Translations under genes and position numbers: made by a program
Source: Pelargonium cotyledonis
Taxonomy: Eukaryota; Streptophyta; Magnoliopsida; Geraniales; Geraniaceae
Assembly: GCA_036897625.1 (NCBI GenBank)
Contig: JAYMTA010000569.1
Coordinates: 1-26,731, forward strand
Direction of reading: 5' to 3'
DNA: 26,731 nucleotides
Part shown: positions 1 to 10,927 of the stretch, piece after piece
How the letters are laid out: each line of letters begins with the position of its first letter
Numbering within the stretch: the first letter of the stretch is position 1
The notes under the pieces: model-generated
Seen by the model: the letters and a program-made list of their open reading frames with translations, nothing else
Told to the model about the DNA's origin: nothing
Database searches by the model: none

Positions 1-111
1 TTTAGCTCATTCTCATTCTATTTTTCCAATGTGGGACAAGACCCACTTCTCAACAATAATCTTGCAAAAAAAGGGAAATCTAGACAATAAAAGGAAACAA
101 ATGAATCTTAC

Positions 112-205
112 CTTGCAAAATGTACCATAGAGGCCCTTGGGGCACTTCTTTCCAGTAATTGTTCCTTCTCCTCCATAAAAACCACCATTCTCCCCAGCAC
201 CTCCA
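112..205 (-). CDS. Glycine-rich gene coding exon 12, last one in the window
   Basis: Acceptor TTACAG| and donor AAG|GTAAGA. It encodes GGAGENGGFYGGEGTITGKK and CPKGLYGTFCK, leading into the Cys-rich ephrin-receptor-like segment. The remaining exons, including the membrane helices of the family, lie beyond position 1. Positions 1-111 are intron. Confidence 0.88.
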
Positions 206-3200
206 CTGTAATTATAAGGTCAAATTAAGTTACAGTTTAGGCGCATGAGTCATGAAACAAAGAAGCTAAAAAATGTATTAAAATATAGCAATAAAATAAT
301 TTTGCATCCGGACAGGAGCAATGCATACAACAAAGTGCAGAAATAATACAGAAAATAAGCATTGCTCCAGACTGTTTACAGTTGAATGTCAGGTAGACAG
401 TTAAACCAACCTATTCCATTTCCTCCATTTTTCAATGCATTGCATAGGCTTAGCAGTGGAAGCATCAATTCCTAAATTTTGTATTGATTTCAGACACTTG
501 TATGCAATATTGATATGATTCTATAGCCAACAAGCACATTACAATATCTACAATAATACCCCCACCCTGTACTCAGGGACCATCACACACACTGTTGCAC
601 CTTTAACCATTCCAAAATGTATGGTATAACCTCTCTCTTTTGTCCTTCTAATACCTAGGCACACACAAGCATTGTTATTCTTTTTCCAATGCTAATAAGT
701 TTCTTAGACAGGATCTTCGATGTTAAAAATATAGTTCAGCAAACATAGGATTAAAAAGTTTCCAATAAGCTTATAAGAATAGATTTATTCCACACTTTTC
801 ATAAAAGTAGGAATTCACAGTAAGCAACTTAATGATAAATCATACCTACTGTAAATGGAACCATTTATAGTTGCAACTGGAATATATTCATTCCCCATAT
901 CTATCTTAGACCAGTGAAAATGAACTCTTCCACCGCCGCCCCCACCACCGCCAAGAGGGTCACCATTGCCTCCAACAACAGACAAAGATGAGTTCTCTCT
1001 ATGTCTAAGTTCTTGAAGGAAAAGAAGAATTGTCCCACCAGAAGCTCCGCCAAGTCCACCGATCAAAGAATCATTGAAATTTCTTGTTGATTTGCCAACA
1101 CTTTGTCCATCAGCACTCAAAGATCCAGAAAGATCAAGCCTTAAAAGTGGCCATTGAGTGGATCCAATCACTTGAAAAAATGAATCACACTTCGTAAACA
1201 AGAAACCGGTAAAATTTGAAACTCTAAAGTAACAGTTAAAATCATATAATAGCTGAAATTTCTCAACAACACTGTTGAAGTATAAAAATAAAATTGGGCC
1301 TTCAACTATCAGTTTAAGCTTTTAGTTGAGATGTTCATAGCCTTGGTGAGCTAAAGGTTATTAGTTTAAGTCCTGCTGCCGCCACTCCAATTAAATTTCA
1401 GCACAAGGCAAACAGTAGACCTGTGCATGTGTGTTTGGGCCCACAAGCAAAGCGATAATGGGCTTGCACGTGAGGGGGCGTGTTAAAGTATAAAAATTAA
1501 ATTGGGTCTTCAACTATTAGTTTAAGCTTTTAGTTGAGACGGTTCTTTACAAACACAAATGTAAAGATGAACTTCTGTGTTAAAATTACTCAAGTTAAAG
1601 ATGGCGAGGAAGGAACAAATAAAATTAATGCAAAATTATGATATATATCGGCTGAAACATTCACTATTCATAGCTCAAAGGATATGTTTGCAGATTCTGT
1701 TTTCTTATGGTAATAAAGAACTGGATGATTAGTATTCACTTCCTGGTTGGTTTGTGTGCAAGAACATGAAACTCTACTACTATATGTATATTATTCAAAA
1801 TATATGAAAATTTTATCATGAAATTTCTGTAATCTGCAAAAATACTTACCGATCATTCCACCTCCAACTACATTCCTATATGGCAGATTGGGGCCCTCAG
1901 TTCCACTTCCTAATTCGCAAGGAAGATCAGCACTACCATATTTCGTACCACCGTGACTCACTTTCCCCTTAAAATATCCCGACCCTCCTCTTCCCCCATG
2001 TCCAGAACCACTGCCAGCTCCATTCGAATAGTTTCCCTTTCCCATACCGCACTGCAACCTGAAAAGGCAACGCTGGGAAATCAGAAGCTTAAACGTACAT
2101 TAGATACTTTAATCTTTGAAGAAAAATAGTTAATTAGCATGATGAGCAAAGACTATGAAAAACAAAAGCAAAAGGAAACAGATAACTATGGAGAGAAACA
2201 CTTTTTTTTATTCTTTATAATACCTAATTCTGATGCGCTAATCATGCCATCAGCATCAACAATGACTGTTCTTGCCCTGTGGATGTGAATTATACTTCCC
2301 TTGACAAGGCCATTGACAAGAAGGTCCTCAACACGGCAGATCTAAAAAAGATCAAAAGAAGCAGTTTAAACAATCCCAGTAATGGATTAGTATTCTTTAT
2401 GCTGACTAGTCTGAAATCATTAATGTGCACAGAATTTAGTATCCAATGATCCAATCATTGATGAGCAAAACCAAAGCCAGTGGCAAAGAACATAATTAAG
2501 TATCCAATCATTAATGGAGAGAATGGATAAGAAAACAATTATTTAGGTGCACAAGTGTAGGAAAGACAAAAGATACACCTTCAATCACTACAAATATATC
2601 AAACCACAGAGACAATTACTCACAAAGAGCATAAAGCTAATCTCCACTATCAAAACCATAAAACTATAAATCTATGACAGTGGTTTATATTATCTAGTGA
2701 TATTTTTTAAACAATATACCGCACCTCATCATACTGTTTTGCTAGCTATTCATCAATGCGTTACAGCTAGCACAGCTGAAAGATGGGATAGGAAACATGT
2801 AATGAAAAGAGTAGAACATGAATATTCTGTTGAATGTTCTTGAAGCAAAATTATTTCTCAGCAATCTATGTATAGTTACTTTTGATCTAAGGAATTACTT
2901 TGCTATTTCGTAGATAGAAGGTGCTCTGAGTTTAAGTATATAGTTAATATTGGACACTCAACTATCAGATTAAGCTTTTAATTGAGTTGGTTCTCTACAC
3001 GGTATCAAAGCCTTGCACGTGAGGAGGCGTGTTTGAAAATATAATTAAGCTTTTAGTTGAGTTGGTCATCTACACTCTAAACACATCCCCAACAATTTAC
3101 AGCGCCCACATAAATCATCCCCCCAAAGCAGGTAACTCAAGCATACCCAAATAGTCTGTGACTCTTACCTGAAGAGAAAAGGATAATGTATAATTAACAT

Positions 3201-6200
3201 GACAATCATCTGGTGGAGTTATCAAATCCATTGGACATGATGAACTCTCACAAAGACTTTTCGTTACCCTGAAAGAGTTCAAATCTAAAAATTATTAAAG
3301 GAAACAAATAATGAAGTGATTATTGTGAGACTTTGAATACAATAATCTTGGAAATGTTGAAACATGAAACAAGTCATACTCACACACTTCTACTGTCATC
3401 GTCATCCAAGGGGGCCTGGAGCAAAGAACCTGGCCCTACCTGTCATGAGCAAGATGTTGAAAAATAGTTATACTTATAGCACACAGGAAATTAAAAATAG
3501 AAACTCCAAGAAAACAAAATCACAGAGAACAGAAACATTTTGATGGTTAATCGTAAAAAAAATCCGCACGCCCATTCTACAGTCGTAGAAAGATATTTTG
3601 GATGGCCATGATGCAACCGTTCATGGCCATGGAGAAATCCTTTACGGGGGAGGTACACCAGATACATTTATATATGAAAAATCACGGTTACGTGTCCCCA
3701 ATCTCTTAAACGAATTTGAATCGGGCATGTTTTTGACATCCCAAGACATGTTGATGAACATAAAGAACAAAGGGCACATGAACGCACACAGCTAGGCTCT
3801 AAGTTATTCCCTTAGTATGATTCCTATTTAAAACAAACTAATTTTAATTCGTTCAAGATGTCTTTTCCAAGTTTACATCTGCAAAACACTTGCCTCTTGT
3901 ATCTCACACTCATGCAAATATAACAACGGAATGACTCATTTTTCTTCATAACAAACTGACTGTCACTCTTTTATTATAAAAAAAAAAAAAAAAAGTCTAA
4001 CAGTCTCAAACTTGTCATCTGCCATATCTTTATCTAAATTCTTGTTTGTATTTATGATTCTGATGCTTATTTATACATTGTTTGCAACGAATGAGTTCAT
4101 ATAAATTACATGCATTGATATGGAAACTATAAAATGTTTTATTATTTTTTAATACTTAACGTATGTCTTATAGATTTATATAAATTATGAGTTGTTGTGT
4201 CTGTATGTTGTCATATCCCATAACTTGTTCCATGTCCATGCAGCTTAGATGACATAGATAAACCACAAACGAGGCCTATTATTCTATGTGGTTTTGATAT
4301 TCCAAAAAAATATGTCCAAGTGATAATAATTAATTATTTCAACATGTTGAAAAAATTGAAAAAGGTGCAAAACATTGAACCTCATACCTAAAAATACGAA
4401 CATACAGAAAAAGTATTAGCTTACAGTTATATTATAAAAGAGAGACAAGGAAAGTTTTTGGCCTTTGATTGCGTCACCATGACCAGTCAACTGCAGAAGT
4501 CCCTGGCCATATAGACCTAAGTTGGCATTTGAACTAATGACAGAGTTTTCCTGTGACAGATAAGAGATTACAGTCATAAGCTTCTCACCAATAACTGATA
4601 TATGTTACAGACAGAATATAATCAAAATGTAGATGGAGCTTGACTACATACCCTTAGAACAACTAGATTCCGGACCTCAAGAACAGAAGTTGTAACAATA
4701 GTATTTCCACCACCATCAACTTGAACTTTGGAGTTCCACATCAATAATATTAAGCAACTCGAAGAGCACCAAAAACCTTCAGCCACATAAAGGACCGATT
4801 CAGACCATCAACAGGAAAAAATGACGCATACTTTATGGAGAATAGGATGGAAATTTAATCTCATTCATGAAGCAATAGCAATGTTTTCATGTTCAACACT
4901 ATAGCACAAATGCATTGGAAATAAATCTAGGGTATATCTACCAGAAGTGCAGTCCTTGGGATGCACACGAAAAGACGAGATGACTGGGTAAGGAAAATCA
5001 ATTATTAGAAAATCTCCCTTATATCAGAGAGTTATCATGCCAACACAAACCCAACATTAACAGAAGAAACTGCATGCATATAGTTGACGGAACTTAAAAG
5101 AAGCCACATAACACAATTTTGTGCTATGATTAAAAAAAAACTATTAGCTGCCGGCTGCTCTATCCAGATAAAAATAAAAATTGAAAAAATAGATTGGATA
5201 AGTTTTTTTGCTTAAAAGCAGCCAGAATAAGAAACATAAAATATTTGCAGAAGTAATGCTTACCTTTATGACAGAGTCACTCATTAATAGTTCCTCTGCA
5301 ACAAGCTCAAATTCTGAGATTGGATATTCAGACAACCCAAAGACAATGCTGCCTCCACGATATATGCTAATTTGGACTCTTACCTTCAAAATCAAATATA
5401 GTATGAGAGTAGCTTCAGAGTGAGACCAAATAGAAACAAAGTTACATGCACGAGGCTATATGATCCAGAACGCATTTTAAAACCTTATATTGAGTGTACT
5501 CATCAAACCAATATGATGGGCAACAAAGAGAAAAATAGATATACACAAAATATTACTGTCTAGCCACTCTTTGAACCATAAAAAAGCAAATGTTTCAGGG
5601 AACAGTAATCTCATATAAGATAAGTCTTCATACTGGATTTTTTTTCAAAGTTGAGAGTCATAAAATTTAGTCAAATGAGAGAAATATTAAGAAGAATGGC
5701 ATACAAACCTGAACTCTGTTCCAGAGCAAAGGAACCAATACTTTGGCATTATTCTCCACAATAACATTTGACCAAAGTACTCTAGTTGGAAAAACAAGTA
5801 AGGGGGTTTCTGTCTCTGTGCTGACATTGTCATTGCCCACTCTTAAACTTAACAACTCTGCATTGAAATAAGTACCAGCAGCTCCAGAATTCCCAGGACA
5901 GCCAACACTCAGCCCACCTGCCAATAAAAGAATGCATATATAGCCTAACACAGTGTAGAAACATCTATCTTCTCTAAAGTAAACTTCAGAAAAGAGCAAT
6001 AAGTAATATATTTTTTGTGTTGAAAATGGTGATGACAAAATCCAAATTCAAAAAATGTGAGAAATATGAGTTATATATAAAGGCTTTTTAAAGAAAGTTC
6101 TGTCTTACAACCTCTATTCCCCAAAAACTCAAATTCAAATATTATTGCTCCTCCGTTACTAGAAATGATTCTCGGTTACAGATGGAACAAACTATTAACC

Positions 6201-9200
6201 ATGTCAAACCACTCCTGTGATTTAATCATATGAAACTCAATCCAATCTTTTCATGGTGCATACTGTAATTTTCTTCCTCTTTGCCTCTTTTTTTAGTTTT
6301 TCAAGTCTAAAATTGAAGTGTTTATGGGTCTATATGCCTGCCGAGAAGGTTAAATCTAAGTATGCTTATCACGTGAATAGTTCACAACTTAGCCTGAGCA
6401 TCTAATACAATTCATGAAGCTACCAGTTGCACGAACTGACTGACTGCTTTTGAGTTTTGAGTTTAAGTTTAAACACTTGAAAGAGCATCAAGTCAGCAGG
6501 CAGGAAGGAGTCTACCACCAATTTTTCCATTCAGAAAGCTTTCACTTGTCAGTCGTATTTATGTGATTGTACCATTTAAGCAAACACTAAGAACAAAAAC
6601 ACCGTAAATGCCAAATTACTTGAATGAGAACATGGAAATGAAATAGGACTGCTGACCTAAAATAAATGTCATAAAATATTTCCAACTCATTAATGCCTCT
6701 TTATCGTTTTAAGCGCAAGCTGTCACAACCAAAATGCTTATTATGCTATTTACCTATCTTCTTACCATTACAACCGGCATCTCCATCAATGAAAATCTTA
6801 ATCAATGCACATGCATCCCCTGACAATGACATTTAGTTTAGCATTGAAAAGGATACCTATTTGTACTAGGTTACTAGATTGCTAAAATCTCTGCAATATC
6901 ACATCCAACATCTATAATACTTGCCTTAACAGAAGGTAAGTCGAGATAGAATTTAAAACAACAGTACCTATTTGTTGACTCTTTCAAAACAATTATGCAT
7001 TGGATTTTCCCAATGATTTAATTATCTGCATTATCAACTTCTACTTTCTTTACATAACAATTCAGATCTAAATGGAAGAAAGTCTTAGTTAAGATTGAAC
7101 TATATAGCAGTTGATTAATTGTTGTTTCTACTATATACCAGATAAAGTGTGATCAATACAAACCATGGACAGTCACTTTTACGTCTTCTTGCAAACTGTA
7201 GCACTTTAGTGATATTCTCCCGCCACCTCCTCCAGCCCATCCATTCCCACCCGCGGCACTAATGGTACCATATCCCTTCCTATAGAAATATGACACAATT
7301 AATTGAAGAAAAAAAAATACAATTCTCAACAAACTAACTTAGATATCGACATCTTGATATATAAAACCAATGAATGGGTCCAGAAAAAGAGACAAATGCA
7401 TGTAACGAAATAATTATCTTATGCAACTTTATAAGGGAATACAAAAGAGAAACACAATCTATATTGTAATCCATGCAAAGAGATAATTATTTTGCAACAG
7501 AACACAAACACATATCCATTGAAACTTTAGGTCCCTAGTTTCCCCCTTTGTTTTTAGTCTCTAGTTACAGCTTTAACTCCCACCAAGAGAAAAATGCTTT
7601 CCAGTTCCCGAATACATAATGTAATTCCATAACCAGCTTAACATGAAAAGTTGATAAATCCGGAGGCTTCGTATAAAACAAATGTCATTACTTTTTCAGC
7701 CCTCCTCCCTTAGAAAATTACCATTTGTCAATTTAGACAATTGGAAACAAAATTAAAAAGGAAAGTTCATGAATCAGGTAATGATTTCAACTTTCAATGA
7801 AGCAACAAAAGTATTAACTACATTAATAGATGGGGAAACATCATCTTACTACCATGAACTATGCATCTAGCACCTGAATTTTTTTCTCAGGTTAACTAAC
7901 TAACCAAAGTTAACGTTTGAGGACATCAACCCGTTATTTAAGTTTAATAAATTATTCTCCATTTTTTTCATGTAAGTTGCACCTGACCGATTTTTTTTCT
8001 ATAATATCTTAGATGCCTTTTTGTCTAATAAATATTCAAAATACCTATACGACTTATTTTATTTAATTTTCTCAAGTTTTTAATCATTTGTTCTTGAAGT
8101 GTTCTTACACAAAATTCTCAGATTGAGCTATCAAATACACAGAAATTTAATCCAAATTCTTCTAAATTAATTTTAGAATATTAACTTCTCGTGAAAATTC
8201 CAAAACAATTTGATATTTATAGAAGGGCAAGTTTGTCATTTTAAATCTTAAACTAAGAGCATTAGTAACGTTTTGATAGTTTTGAAACATTGGGGAGCTA
8301 GTTTATGTATAAAAAATAAAAATAAAAATAAAACGAGTTCATAGAGCTAGATAAAGAAGGGGCATGGTTCAGGGAAGCTAGATGGAGTTTCTCCTAAATA
8401 AATACCTGATTGTTGAATATTGAGTGCCTGTGAATATAAAACAACATATATCATAAGATCCTAAACTAATGGCTTCCTATTACTGGATTACGCATGTACT
8501 TGGGGCTTTGTTTACAATTTAAATGCTGCTTTGACAATTGTAAATAATACAGAGTATGTCATTTGTAAGACCACAGAACAACCATCTAATATAGTTTGTC
8601 TCTTCCAAAATATATATATATATATTCTTTAAATGTTCATTTTTAGGCATCAAACAGCATTTATAAATATAACTCAGAATCCAGAAAGCACAAGCAAAAG
8701 ACTGATCAGTTTGTGTCTACTCACAGCTTTACAGCGTTTATAAATATACTCCCACCAGATCCACCTCCCCCTTTTGGCCCTCCATTCCCACCTTCAGCAG
8801 TCACAGATCCTTCTAAATACAGAGTGTCCTTCACTACAAGCTTGATACGCCCTCCACCATTACCTCCAAATTTCCTATCAGTAGTGTTCCCACCCCCCTC
8901 CCTGCCATAACTCCATGGCTCAGACAAACTGAACCAAGCATAAACATCACCTCCCCATAAATTTGTCTTGTTATCTTTCACACAGGAAGCACCTCGTCCA
9001 CCATGTCCTCCACCATCTCCATCAAAGCCAAACGGTGTACCAGTAGTGTGAGAAGGTGGCGAACCTCCCAAGGATGTTGTGTTTATAGAAGAGCCATGCT
9101 CCATTGTCAGATTGGAAGCAGCAAAAACAATAGAGCCAGCAACTATAGTCGCATATTGACTCACTTTAACATTGCCAGACAAATTAAAAGTTATTGCACA

Positions 9201-9569
9201 GCCTTCAATGGGACACACTATAGAAACATGGGGTAGTATCTCAAGGTTTCCCGTACCATACACAGAAAGATCAGAACTCAAATACAAGTTTGAGTTTAAC
9301 AAGAAGGTGGTATTAAATGATCCAACACCTTCCAGATCCTCGCAAGACACTGAACCATTCAACGGGAACGAATAAAATGATCTGACAAAGGTTGAAGGCA
9401 TCTTATAGCGGTCATCTTTTTGAACCATCCTAGAGCCATGGAACCAGTTCTCTAATCCTGCTCCCCCACTGCCTACAAACTGCCCCGAAGCAAGAAAAGA
9501 GCTTGGAATGCAAAGATGCCCCAAAAGAATGCACGAGGATAAGATATGATGCATTAGTGATTGATGCAT
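112..9569 (-). CDS. Glycine-rich secreted/membrane protein, AT5G47020/AT4G32920 family; 3' end off the window, two apparent frameshifts
   Basis: Coding exons: 9569-8725, 7279-7164, 5917-5709, 5383-5264, 4776-4652, 4550-4425, 3439-3384, 3268-3169, 2341-2224, 2058-1850, 1170-846, 205-112. All junctions are GT-AG. The ATG at 9569 is preceded in frame by TAA (9576-9578) and opens a signal-peptide-like sequence (ILSSCILLGHLCIPSSFLASG). The body has Gly-rich beta-repeat blocks (GGGHGGRGASC, GGGGSGGSIFI, GGGGGGGGRVHFHW) and conserved stretches such as SDSVIK, SSNANLGLYGQGLL and CRVEDLL. It ends in the window at CPKGLYGTFCK, the start of the ephrin-receptor-like Cys motif of this family. Family members are about 1400 residues with C-terminal membrane helices; their function is unknown to me. 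Exons 5 and 10 lack 4 nt and 1 nt, so translation should stop at 438 residues. Adding back five bases gives exactly 816 codons, so the exon model is otherwise coherent. Either a young pseudogene or sequence error. Confidence 0.85.
846..1170 (-). CDS. Glycine-rich gene coding exon 11
   Basis: Acceptor TTTTTCAAG|TGATTGG, donor AGTAG|GTATGA. It encodes VIGSTQWPLLRLDLSGSLSA, then LGGASGGTILLFLQEL, an eight-glycine run after DPL, and RVHFHWSKIDMGNEYIPVAT. The reading frame is uninterrupted and phases match exons 10 (after allowing for its missing base) and 12. Confidence 0.88.
1268..1556 (+). mobile_element. Small LTR retroelement (TRIM/SMART type) with 5-bp target duplication
   Basis: A 279-bp element (1273-1551) is bounded by direct repeats: TGTTGAAGTATAAAAAT at 1273 and TGTTAAAGTATAAAAAT at 1481, each followed by a shared CTTCAACTAT..TTAAGCTTTTAGTTGAG tract. 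The right copy is 71 bp and ends in CA. A purine-rich tract (GTGAGGGGGCG) precedes the right copy. The flanks carry AACAC on both sides (1268-1272, 1552-1556). The left copy has lost its end and the primer site is degraded. It lies in intron 10, antisense to the gene, and has no coding capacity. Confidence 0.75.
1850..2058 (-). CDS. Glycine-rich gene coding exon 10, frameshifted (1 nt missing)
   Basis: Exon 9 leaves one base, so joining at the TTTTCAG| acceptor gives GGT TGC AGT (Gly-Cys-Ser, as in the family) but then GCG GTA TGG instead of Gly-Gly-Met. The family frame resumes one base later as GMGKGNYSNGAGSGSGHGG and continues to ADLPCELGSGTEG and VVGGGMI. Exon length is 209 nt, and 210 is needed for phase with exon 11. 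No alternative acceptor nearby restores the frame. Confidence 0.78.
2224..4550 (-). CDS. Glycine-rich gene coding exons 6-9
   Basis: Exon 6 (4550-4425) encodes ENSVISSNANLGLYGQGLL and LTGHGDAIKGQKLSLSLFYN. Exon 7 (3439-3384) encodes VGPGSLLQAPLDDDDSRSV. Exon 8 (3268-3169) encodes TKSLCESSSCPMDLITPPDD and CHVNYTLSFSLQ. Exon 9 (2341-2224) encodes ICRVEDLLVNGLVKGSIIHI, then HRARTVIVDADGMISASEL. Splice sites and phases are clean. The intron between exons 6 and 7 (3440-4424) holds a poly(A) run near 3978 and an unidentified less AT-rich stretch at about 3560-3790. The intron between exons 8 and 9 (2342-3168) holds the second small LTR element. Confidence 0.85.
2927..3074 (+). mobile_element. Second copy of the same small LTR element, internally deleted
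   Basis: A 73-bp repeat at 2927-2999 resembles the 1481-1551 repeat and ends TTCTCTACA. It is followed by CGGTATCAAAGCC (a one-or-two-base variant of the tRNA-Met primer site TGGTATCAGAGCC), then GCACGTGAGGAGGCG and a shortened right repeat at 3030-3074. Almost the entire interior is missing. No clear target duplication. It lies in intron 8 of the glycine-rich gene. Confidence 0.65.
4652..4776 (-). CDS. Glycine-rich gene coding exon 5, frameshifted (4 nt missing)
   Basis: Acceptor CTGAAG| at 4777 and donor AAGG|GTATGT at 4651 are good. The exon reads VFGALRVA and then TAA (4752-4750). From ATG TGG onward the family sequence resumes in another frame: MWNSKVQVDGGGNTIV, then SVLEVRNLVVLR. The exon is 125 nt; its relatives and the phase 0 of both neighbours require 129. 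A 4-nt deletion just after the Val-Ala codons explains both facts. Confidence 0.8.
5264..7279 (-). CDS. Glycine-rich gene coding exons 2-4
   Basis: Exon 2 (7279-7164) encodes KGYGTISAAGGNGWAGGGGG and ISLKCYSLQEDVKVTVHG. Exon 3 (5917-5709) encodes SVGCPGNSGAAGTYFNAELL and FPTRVLWSNVIVENNAKVLV, ending LLWNRVQ. Exon 4 (5383-5264) encodes VRVQISIYRGGSIVFGLSEY and ELVAEELLMSDSVIK. These read without a break and align with the recalled Arabidopsis relatives residue for residue in spacing. Introns 5918-7163 and 7280-8724 are AT-rich. The second contains a (TA)n run near 8611-8624 and a stretch at about 7850-8300 that looks like degraded mobile DNA. Confidence 0.87.
8725..9569 (-). CDS. Glycine-rich gene coding exon 1: signal peptide and N-terminal domain
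   Basis: 281 codons plus 2 nt, donor CT|GTGAGT. After the signal peptide comes a variable stretch, then the family core from SVSCEDLEGVGSFN through GTGNLEILPHVSIVCPIEGC, SIVFAASNLTMEHGSS, GTPFGFDGDGGGHGGRGASC and WGGDVYAWFSLSEPWSYG. The Asn-x-Ser/Thr sites are numerous, fitting a secreted or extracellular domain. One oddity is NTTF at the codon 9303-9305 (TTC), where relatives as I recall have NTTC. Confidence 0.88.
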
Positions 9570-10169
9570 CACTTCTTACAGTAACTAATTCACAGAATAA
9601 GCAGAAACCTTAAGTTCCAGTACAGCTCCAAAAGGTATAGTCATCGAAGGAGTTTAATTTATTTCATCTTCAACCCTGGTGCATTCACCTTGATATTCAG
9701 AAACAATAGCAGGTAGTATTCAGCACCAGCATTACCAATCTACCACCCATGCACAATTATCATACCACTTCAAATTACATATGAGTTTCTATAGCAAAGA
9801 TGATCAAGAAAAGTAAAATTGAGAACTAAATTTGTACCAAAAGTAATAAAACTCAAGGGGAAAGAAAATAATTATAAAAAAAAAATACAGTCCAGCGAGA
9901 AGATCATGCGCGACTGAGAAAACCAGTTCACGTGATTTTCTACCCAAGCACCTTTCCAACAACTCAAAACGCTTTTCCGCAATTGTACGAATTCAAATAT
10001 CAATAAACAAAGAAATAGTAACAGCACTGCACTTGAAGTTTGAAGAACAACAAATGCGACGAAGCGATCTACGTCAAAAATCAAACACAAAACCTCCGAT
10101 TAAGACCAAGCCACGAAGAACAGAACTGCTTTCCAAAATTTACAATAGAAAAAAAGGCAGAGACGTTAC

Positions 10170-10322
10170 CGTTAGGCGGAGACAATGTAGAATGGTGAAT
10201 TGCATTGTGTCGTCCTCTCCGGGCTGGTCGCTCACTCGCTCGAAGTCAGTTCTCAATCTGAGTGAGAATTGCATTGAATCTGCGCTATGTATTTGATTAT
10301 TAAGTTGTGCTTCCGTGACCAC
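10170..10322 (-). other. Probable 5' noncoding exon of the glycine-rich gene, with an upstream ORF
   Basis: A donor-like ACG|GTAACG at 10170/10169 and an acceptor such as GAATTAG|TTACTG shortly before the 9569 ATG would remove a leader intron of about 580 bp. An ATG at 10322 opens a frame of 51 codons that reaches the donor in phase 0. After either plausible acceptor it meets a stop within three codons, so it would be a uORF rather than the protein start. Transcription start not determined. Confidence 0.4.
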
Positions 10323-10747
10323 TGACCAGAAGTGGAAATGAGGGAAGCGACGCTCATCTACGAGTCCAAGCTACGCTTGCTTAGCTGGACTTAAAGTGCA
10401 ACCTACTCGCCTACACGTGTAAATTTTGTAGAGTCTATGTAACTTCTCCGATTTGGCCTCTCTTTTTTCGCTAATGCCGAATATATTCACCCCAACAAAC
10501 ACAAGGTTTATTTTAATTTTTAAGGGAGAATTACAATATCTACTTTGTAATTAACTTATTTTACACGTTAATTCTCTCAACTTTAATTCATTATTATTAA
10601 TTATTATGTAATATGTCACGTAACTTTTCATTCAAATTTTTTTGTTATAGTTAACAAAATATTTCAATAATTGCGACATGTATGGCTATTATTTTTTTTT
10701 AAATTTCAAAATTGCTCTTACTATATCCTTCTTTTTCGTCAATAGAT

Positions 10748-10927
10748 CGCTAAAAAAATTAATAGTTCGCCAGAAAAATCATAATCTCGTCGGAAATTTT
10801 TTAGTTCCACTAGAAAAATCAAAGTATTGCCAGAATTATCAAAAATCTGCCGGAAACACCGTAAAGTCGCCAGCAACAACATAAAATCCTCGGAACCATC
10901 GCAAATTCACCGGAATTTGAGGTTTTT
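10748..10927. repeat. Degenerate tandem repeat, nine units of exactly 20 bp
   Basis: The core, roughly CGCCRGAAAAAT, recurs at 10748, 10768, 10788, 10808, 10828, 10848, 10868, 10888 and 10908. Units differ by many substitutions but there is no insertion or deletion across nine copies. The period is not a multiple of three, so it does not encode a simple peptide repeat. Confidence 0.75.

Noticed and set aside
3598-3795. Plus-strand frame of 65 codons in an intron of the glycine-rich gene
   Set aside because: No recognisable domain and no splice context; not called as a gene.
10140-10322. N-terminal exon of the glycine-rich protein
   Set aside because: Every plausible splice from this frame to the 9569 exon meets a stop at once; kept as leader or uORF only.
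10748-10927. CRISPR-like array
   Set aside because: Units are contiguous 20-bp tandem copies without spacers, in a plant nuclear context.
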